This document shows positions 58,069 through 64,000 of a DNA stretch of 64,000 nucleotides, piece after piece. Position numbers and translations under genes: made by a program. The notes under the pieces are model-generated. The model was not told the origin of the DNA. It saw only the letters and a list, made by a program, of their open reading frames with translations, and did not search any database. Source of the stretch: Falsiroseomonas oleicola (GTDB lineage: Bacteria; Pseudomonadota; Alphaproteobacteria; Acetobacterales; Acetobacteraceae); NCBI RefSeq assembly GCF_019029495.1, contig NZ_JAERQM010000002.1, forward strand, positions 62,001-126,000, given 5' to 3'. The number at the start of each line of letters is the position of its first letter. The stretch's first letter is position 1.

Positions 58069-60077
58069 GCAGCATCGCCGAAGCCACGGAGATCTTCCGC
58101 CAGGAAGCCAGCGAATTGCTGGAGCAGTTGGAGCAGGCGCTGCTCGACCTGCATCGCCAGCCGGACAATCGCAGTCTGGTGGACACAGCCTTCCGGGCGC
58201 TGCACACGATCAAGGGCTCCGGCGCCATGTTCGGCTTCGATGCCGTGGCGGCCTTCGTGCATGATTTCGAAACCGCCTTCGATCGCGTGCGGCGCGGCCT
58301 GAGCCCCTGCAGCCCGGCGCTCGTTGCTGCGGCGCTGGAAGCGCGCGACCATATCCGCGCGCTGATCGAGCAGCCGCAGGCGGCCGATGCGGCGCATGGC
58401 GAATCGCTGCTGCGGGCGCTGCGCGCGGCGGTGGAAGGGGAGGTCGCGGCCACTCCTGCCGCCACCCCTGACGCCAGCCCTGGCCCCATCCATGGCCCCA
58501 CCCCTGGCCAGGACTGGCGCGTGCGCTTCCACCTGGGGGCGGAGGCGCTGGTGAATGGCGCCAATCCGCTGCTGATGCTGGACGAGTTGCACAGCCTGGG
58601 CACGGCGCAGGTCACCGCGCTGGTCGATGCGGTGCCGCCGCTGGACGAGATCGATCCCGAAAGCTGCCATCTGGGCTGGGAGGTGCTGCTGCGCACCGAA
58701 AGCCCGCGCGCCGCGATCGAGGAGGTCTTCATCTTCGTCAGCGACGACGCCCGCATCGAGATCACGCCGATGACGACGGCGGAGGTGCCCGCCGCGACCA
58801 CGGCCGAGGCCGCGCCCATCGCCGCCGTCCCGGCTGCCGCCACGCCAGCCGCCGTCGCGGAACGCCCGCGCGCTGAGGCGGAGATCGGCCGGGTCGGTGG
58901 CAGCCTGCGCGTGCAGGCCGAACGGCTGGATGAGCTGATGGATCGCGTCGGCGAATTGGTGATCGCCCAGGCCCGGCTCAGCCAGCTTGCCGTCGGCGGC
59001 GATACCGGCCTGACCACGGTGGCGGAGGAAATCGGCCGCCTGGTGTCGGAACTGCGCGACACCACCATGGGCATCCGCATGCTGCCCATCGGTTCCCTGT
59101 TCGGCCGCTTCCGCCGCCTGCTGCACGACCTGTCGCGCGAACTCGGCAAGCCGGTGGAGCTGGTGACCAGCGGCGAGGAGACCGAACTCGACAAGACGAT
59201 GATCGAGCGCCTGGCCGATCCGCTGGTGCATCTGATCCGCAACGCCGTGGATCATGGGCTGGAGATGCCAGAGGCGCGGCGCGCGGCGGGCAAGCCCGCC
59301 GGCGGCGTCATCCGCCTCAAGGCGCGGCATGCCGGGGCGGAGGTGCTTGTCACCGTCAGCGACGATGGTCGCGGCCTGGATGCGGAACGCATCCGCGCCA
59401 AGGCGCTGGAGCAGGGGCTGATCGCCGCGGAGGCGCGGCTCAGCGAAAGCGAAATCCACCAATTGCTGTTCCAGCCGGGCTTCTCCACGGCCAAGGAAAT
59501 CTCCGCCATCTCCGGCCGCGGCGTCGGCATGGATGTGGTGAAGCGCACCATCGAACAACTGCGCGGCGGCATCGAGATCGCGAGCCGCCCGGGCCAGGGC
59601 ACCGATGTCACGCTGCGCCTGCCGCTGACGCTGGCGATCATCGAGGGACTGCTGGTGCGCGTCGGCAACGGCCGCTACGTCATCCCGCTGTCCGCGGTCG
59701 AGGAATGCGTCGAGCTGCCGGCGGGCGAGGCGGCGCGCTCCGGCGGCTACAGCCTGCTCAATATCCGTGACGCGCTGGTGCCCTTCCTGCGGCTGCGGGA
59801 GATGATGCATTGCGCGACGCCGGCCGACCCGCATCAGAAGGTGGTCATCATTTCCGCCGGTGACCAGCGGCTCGGCCTGGTCGTGGACCAGATCCTCGGC
59901 AGCCACCAGACGGTCATCAAGTCGCTGTCGCGGCTGCATGCCGATGTGAAGACCTTCTCCGGCGCCACCATCCTCGGTGATGGCAGCGTCGCGCTCATCC
60001 TCGACGTCGCCCAGCTTCTGGAGATCGGGCAGGCGGAGGAGGAGGAGCTGCGCAACCGCTCAAGGCAGGCCGCATGA
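58065..60077 (+). CDS. cheA: Chemotaxis histidine kinase CheA
   Basis: The 670-residue kinase has an Hpt domain with His47 (RALHTIKGSGAMFGF), a linker with Ala/Pro-rich stretches, a second domain (YDIWEV-like P2 is not obvious), the dimerisation helices (VQAERLDELMDRVGELVIAQ), an ATPase with NAVDHGLEMPEAR, DDGRGLD and GRGVGMDVVKRTI, and a C-terminal CheW-like P5 domain ending VALILDVAQLLEI. It phosphorylates CheY in response to receptors. It overlaps cheY and cheW. Confidence 0.95.
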   Translation: MSSIAEATEIFRQEASELLEQLEQALLDLHRQPDNRSLVDTAFRALHTIKGSGAMFGFDAVAAFVHDFETAFDRVRRGLSPCSPALVAAALEARDHIRALIEQPQAADAAHGESLLRALRAAVEGEVAATPAATPDASPGPIHGPTPGQDWRVRFHLGAEALVNGANPLLMLDELHSLGTAQVTALVDAVPPLDEIDPESCHLGWEVLLRTESPRAAIEEVFIFVSDDARIEITPMTTAEVPAATTAEAAPIAAVPAAATPAAVAERPRAEAEIGRVGGSLRVQAERLDELMDRVGELVIAQARLSQLAVGGDTGLTTVAEEIGRLVSELRDTTMGIRMLPIGSLFGRFRRLLHDLSRELGKPVELVTSGEETELDKTMIERLADPLVHLIRNAVDHGLEMPEARRAAGKPAGGVIRLKARHAGAEVLVTVSDDGRGLDAERIRAKALEQGLIAAEARLSESEIHQLLFQPGFSTAKEISAISGRGVGMDVVKRTIEQLRGGIEIASRPGQGTDVTLRLPLTLAIIEGLLVRVGNGRYVIPLSAVEECVELPAGEAARSGGYSLLNIRDALVPFLRLREMMHCATPADPHQKVVIISAGDQRLGLVVDQILGSHQTVIKSLSRLHADVKTFSGATILGDGSVALILDVAQLLEIGQAEEEELRNRSRQAA

Positions 60078-60526
60078 TGTCAGAGACCCATCCCCCCGCC
60101 ATGCTCGACGTGCTGACGCTCGGCATCGGCGGCGAGACCTTCGCCATCGAGGCCGGCATGGTGCGCGAGATCCTGGATCTTGTTCCCGTCACGGATGTGC
60201 CGGGCGCGCGGGACTTCGTGCGCGGCGTCGTCAATGTGCGCGGCCGCATCGTGCCGCTGGCCGATCTGCGCTGGCAATTCGGCATGAAGCAGACCGCGCC
60301 GACCGCCGATACGCGCATCATCGTGCTGGAGCTGGAACTGGACGGGGAGGCGACGCCGGTCGGCATCCTGGCCGACCGCGTGCATGAGGTGACGCAGCTC
60401 GCGACCGCCAGCCTGGAAAGCGCGCCGCGGGTCGGCATGCGCTGGCGTCCCGAATTCATCCGCGGTGTCGGCATGCGGGGCGACGACCTGATCATCCTGC
60501 CCGATCTTGCCCGCATCCTGAACTGA
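60074..60526 (+). CDS. cheW: Chemotaxis adaptor CheW
   Basis: The 150-residue SH3-like adaptor has LGIGGETFAIEAGMVREILD, the conserved GVVNVRGRIVPLADLRWQFG and a C-terminal VGMRGDDLIILPDLARIL. It links CheA to the receptors encoded next. Its ATG overlaps the cheA stop. Length and motifs are normal. Confidence 0.95.
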   Translation: MMSETHPPAMLDVLTLGIGGETFAIEAGMVREILDLVPVTDVPGARDFVRGVVNVRGRIVPLADLRWQFGMKQTAPTADTRIIVLELELDGEATPVGILADRVHEVTQLATASLESAPRVGMRWRPEFIRGVGMRGDDLIILPDLARILN

Positions 60527-60553
60527 TCGAACAAGTTACGAAGGAGCGCTGCC

Positions 60554-62245
60554 ATGCGCATCACAGTCAAGGCGAAGCTGTTCGCCGCATTCGGACTCGT
60601 CCTGCTGTTGATGGCTGGCATGGGTGGGCTTGGCATCGCCAGCCTCGGCCGGCTGGATGCGGAGCTGGAAGGCGTGCTCGACGGCCCGGTGCCGCGGGTG
60701 CAGCGGGCGATGAACGCCAAGATCGAGATGGGCCTGCTGGTGCAGGCCGAGAAGAACATGCTGGTCGCGGGTGGGCGCGGCGCTGCCGAGCAGTTCGTGA
60801 CCGAGATGGAGCAGCGCCAGCAGGCCATGTTGCGCGCCATGGACGACGCCCTGGCGGTGGTGCCGGACAGCGAGAAGCCGCATTGGGCGGGCGCGCGGGC
60901 CTCCCTGCAAAGCTATCTCCCCTTGCAGCAGCAGATGCGTGACATGGTGCGGGGCGGTGCCGTCGCGCAGGCGGAGACGATCTCGACCGGGATCGCGCAG
61001 CGGCATGTGACGGAGGCGGTCCGGCACCTGACCGACGCGGTCACCGCCGACCAGGCCGATATGCGGGAGGCACGCGCGCATTCCGCGGCCACCTATCGTG
61101 AAGCGCGGCTGATGCTGATCGGCCTGGGCATTGGTGCATTGCTCATCGGCCTGGTGGCTGCGGTCTGGATCGCGCTGTCGATCAGCCGTGGCCTGGCCAA
61201 GGCGGTGACGCTGGCGGATGCCATCGCCACTGGCGACCTGACACGCCATGCGCAGGTGAACTCCAACGACGAGATCAAGGACCTGATCTCCGCCATGGAA
61301 CGCATGACGCTGGGGCTGCGCGGTGTGGTGACGGAAGCGATGACGGCGGCGCAGAATGTGTCCTCCGGCAGCCAGGAGCTGTCCTCCAGCGCCGAGCAAC
61401 TGGCGCAGGGCGCGACGGAACAGGCCTCCTCGGCCGAGGAAGCATCTTCCTCGATGGAAGAGATGGCGGCGAACATCAAGCAGAACGCCGACAATGCCGG
61501 CCAGACGGAAAAGATCGCGCGCCAGTCGGCGCTGGATGCGCAGCGCAGCGGCGATGCGGTGGGCCAGGCGGTGGCGGCGATGCAGTCGATCGCCGAGAAG
61601 ATCAACATCGTGCAGGAAATCGCCCGCCAGACCGACCTGCTGGCGCTGAACGCGGCGGTGGAAGCGGCGCGCGCCGGCGAACATGGTCGCGGCTTCGCTG
61701 TCGTGGCTTCCGAAGTGCGCAAGCTGGCGGAACGCAGCCAGGCGGCGGCGGGGGAGATCAGCACGTTGTCGTCCAATACGCTGAAGACGGCGCAGGAAGC
61801 GGGCGACATGCTGCTGCGGCTGGTGCCGGACATCAAGCGCACGGCGGAGCTGGTGGAGGAGATCACGGCGGCGTGCCGCGAGCAGGATATCGGCGCCAGC
61901 CAGATCAACCAGGCGATCCAGCAGCTCGACAAGGTGACGCAGCAGAACGCCAGCGCGTCCGAGGAAGTCTCCGCGACTTCCGAGGAACTCTCCACCCAGG
62001 CCGAGGTGCTGCAGTCGACGATCTCCTACTTCCGCCTGGGTGCGGAGGATGCGCCGAAGCCAAACTCCGTGCCCCGGACGGCCCCGGCGCCACGCCAGAT
62101 CCGCGTGGCGCGCGTCGCGGATTTCGCGAAGCCCGCCACGCGGCGCCCGGCGCGCCCCACCACCAGTGGCAAGCTGAATGGCGGCTTCGCCATCGACATG
62201 GCCGGCGCTGGCGATCCGCTGGATGCGGACTTCCAGCGCCACTGA
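60554..62245 (+). CDS. Methyl-accepting chemotaxis protein 1
   Basis: The 563-residue receptor starts after GAAGGAG. It has TM1 ([20 protein letters not shown]), a periplasmic four-helix-bundle sensor (~residues 32-185), TM2 ([20 protein letters not shown]), a single HAMP (~210-260) and a signalling domain with the tip [20 protein letters not shown] and [20 protein letters not shown]. The C-terminal ~45 residues are a Pro/Arg-rich linker without an obvious CheR pentapeptide. The ligand is unknown. The signalling domain is nearly identical to that of the next gene. Confidence 0.94.
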   Translation: MRITVKAKLFAAFGLVLLLMAGMGGLGIASLGRLDAELEGVLDGPVPRVQRAMNAKIEMGLLVQAEKNMLVAGGRGAAEQFVTEMEQRQQAMLRAMDDALAVVPDSEKPHWAGARASLQSYLPLQQQMRDMVRGGAVAQAETISTGIAQRHVTEAVRHLTDAVTADQADMREARAHSAATYREARLMLIGLGIGALLIGLVAAVWIALSISRGLAKAVTLADAIATGDLTRHAQVNSNDEIKDLISAMERMTLGLRGVVTEAMTAAQNVSSGSQELSSSAEQLAQGATEQASSAEEASSSMEEMAANIKQNADNAGQTEKIARQSALDAQRSGDAVGQAVAAMQSIAEKINIVQEIARQTDLLALNAAVEAARAGEHGRGFAVVASEVRKLAERSQAAAGEISTLSSNTLKTAQEAGDMLLRLVPDIKRTAELVEEITAACREQDIGASQINQAIQQLDKVTQQNASASEEVSATSEELSTQAEVLQSTISYFRLGAEDAPKPNSVPRTAPAPRQIRVARVADFAKPATRRPARPTTSGKLNGGFAIDMAGAGDPLDADFQRH

Positions 62246-62292
62246 GACCACCCCTTCCATCCAAACCGCTCGAGACAGGATGATTCGGACCA

Positions 62293-64000
62293 TGCGTATC
62301 ACGGTAAAGGCGAAACTCTTTGCCGCCTTCGGCTTCGTCATCCTGCTGATGGCAGGCATGGTGGGGCTGGGCATCAGCAGCCTCGGCGCGCTGAACACGA
62401 CCCTGGAGGATGTGCTGAACGGCGCCGTGCCCCGCGTGCAGCGCTCCCAGACCGTGCAGACCGACATGGCGCTGCTGGTGCGGGCGGAGAAGAACCTGCT
62501 GGTCTCGACCGACCGGGCCACGATTGACCAGTTCGCGGGCGAGATGGACCAGCGGCGCCAGGCGCTGACCCAATCCATGGATGATGCGATCCGCGTCGCC
62601 TCCGAAGCGGGTCGGCCGCGCTGGGTCGCCGCGCGCGCGGCGTTGCAGCAGTACATCCAGGCGCAGGACCAGATTCGTGACTTCGTGCGGGCTGGCAACA
62701 ATGCGCAGGGCGTGGCGATATCCACCTCTGCCGGCCGGCGCCATGTCACGGAGGCGATGGATCGTCTTGGGGAGATTGTCTCGCTGAACCAGGACATGGC
62801 GCGCGCGGCGCAGGCCGAGGCGGTCGCCACTTATGAGCAGGCACGCACCCTGCTGCTGTCCATCGCCGGCGTGGCCTTGCTGATCGCCATCGGCGCCGCG
62901 CTGTGGATCGCGCTGTCCGTCAGCCGCGGTCTTGCCCTGGCCGTGGGCGTGGCGAATGCCGTCGCGATCGGTGACCTGACGGCGGAAGCCAAGGTCTCGA
63001 CCAATGACGAGATCAAGGACCTGATCGACTCCATGGCCCGCATGACGGAAGGCCTGAAGGCCACCGCCGCGGTGGCGGAGGAGATCGCCAATGGCAACCT
63101 GGCCGTGCAGGCCAGGCGCCTGTCCGACAAGGACACGATGGGCATCGCGCTGGAGCGGATGCTGGAGAAGCTGCGCGGCGTGGTCTCCGAGGCCGTGACG
63201 GCGGCGCAGAACGTCTCCTCCGGCAGCCAGGAACTGTCCTCCAGCGCCGAGCAACTGGCGCAGGGCGCGACGGAACAGGCCTCCTCGGCCGAGGAAGCCT
63301 CTTCCTCGATGGAAGAGATGGCCGCGAACATCAAGCAGAACGCCGAGAATGCCGGCACGACGGAAAAGATCGCGCGGCAGTCGGCGCTGGATGCGCAGCG
63401 CAGCGGCGATGCGGTGGGCCAGGCGGTGGCGGCGATGCAGTCCATCGCCGAGAAGATCAACATCGTGCAGGAAATCGCCCGCCAGACCGACCTGCTGGCG
63501 CTGAACGCGGCGGTGGAAGCGGCACGTGCCGGCGAACACGGCAAGGGCTTCGCCGTCGTGGCCTCCGAAGTGCGCAAGCTGGCGGAACGCAGCCAGGCGG
63601 CGGCGGGCGAGATCAGCACGCTGTCGTCGAACACGCTGAAGACGGCGCAGGAAGCGGGCGACATGCTGCTGCGGCTGGTGCCGGACATCAAGCGCACGGC
63701 GGAGCTGGTGGAGGAGATCACGGCGGCGTGCCGCGAGCAGGATATCGGCGCCAGCCAGATCAACCAGGCGATCCAGCAGCTCGACAAGGTGACGCAGCAG
63801 AACGCCAGCGCGTCCGAGGAAGTCTCCGCGACCTCCGAGGAACTCTCCACCCAGGCCGAGGTGCTGCAGAACACCATCGCCTATTTCCGCCTGGGTTCGG
63901 AGACGCATCACGCCCAGCCCGCGGCCCCGATCCAGGCTGCGCGTCCGGCCAACTTCGCGCGGTCCAGGCCGATGGTGAAGGCCGCGCCGAAGCGGGCGCC
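62293..64000 (+). CDS. Methyl-accepting chemotaxis protein 2 (runs off the window)
   Basis: This receptor starts at ATG 62293 ([20 protein letters not shown]) and is open at the window end, 569 codons in. It has the same TM1, four-helix sensor and TM2 ([20 protein letters not shown]) layout as MCP 1. After the first HAMP it has an extra ~43-residue unit ([20 protein letters not shown]), like a second HAMP, absent from MCP 1. The signalling domain (63190-63890) is almost the same DNA sequence as in MCP 1 (61340-62030), including silent positions. Confidence 0.92.

Noticed and set aside
57921-59939. A 672-codon minus-strand frame opposite cheA
   Set aside because: It has His/Gln/Arg-rich shadow composition, and cheA on the plus strand is unambiguous.

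Overview
The window looks like chromosomal DNA of a very GC-rich alphaproteobacterium, most likely an Acetobacteraceae member of the Roseomonas type. This is inferred from base composition, the many solute-binding proteins of the Bug, NMT1 and SBP_bac_5 types, a long L25/Ctc ribosomal protein, a bacterial Tim44-like protein, DUF3126 and DUF2842 proteins, and a six-gene operon with the gene order of the rhizobial very-long-chain fatty acid/lipid A cluster (acpXL to lpxXL). No rRNA is present, so the genus cannot be fixed.

Layout. 0-3.5 kb holds small stress and regulatory genes: hydrolase, DUF3147, MarR, GNAT, ClbS/DfsB and VOC. 3.6-10.9 kb is an accessory island ending at the 3' end of a tRNA-Ser(GGA). 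It carries a two-gene module, a large protein ending in a RecB-like PD-(D/E)XK nuclease domain followed 2 bp later by a 240-aa partner that is probably its immunity protein. A second copy of the module has lost the 5' part of its toxin gene next to an IS66 element (5744-8329). A third segment has a DUF6968-like gene and a small Cys-containing protein. Copies or halves of one ~70-bp repeat sit at the module borders and against the tRNA.

11-25 kb is mostly core: DsbD/ScsB, a hydrolase, an orphan SBP, tRNA-Pro(CGG) with a strong terminator, a TorF-type porin, apt, an AbrB-type transporter, YqgE, thrC and an M16 peptidase. 25.4-29.6 kb is a two-gene biosynthetic operon: a remote PvcA/Dit1 (isocyanide synthase)-like protein translationally coupled to a one-module A-T-TE NRPS-like enzyme, behind a sigma70-like promoter that predicts an almost leaderless mRNA. 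29.7-41.4 kb: pmbA/tldE, a VapBC-type pair, an SBP, an RsbQ-like hydrolase coupled to a PAS/histidine-kinase-like protein, a Tim44-like protein, rplY-pth-hypothetical-ychF, an RlmL-type methyltransferase and an ArsR regulator with a Met-rich tail.

41.4-50.1 kb: an SsuABC/TauABC-type transporter with a DsbA-fold isomerase, then the acpXL-fabZ-fabF2-fabF1-adh-lpxXL cluster (minus strand). The FabF2-like protein lacks the catalytic Cys. 50.1-57.3 kb: hydrolase, PanE-like reductase, gamma-glutamyltransferase, two solute-binding proteins and an MFS permease. 57.4-64 kb: a chemotaxis-type operon STAS-CheY-CheA-CheW-MCP-MCP with overlapping stops and starts. The second receptor runs off the window and shares a nearly identical signalling domain with the first.
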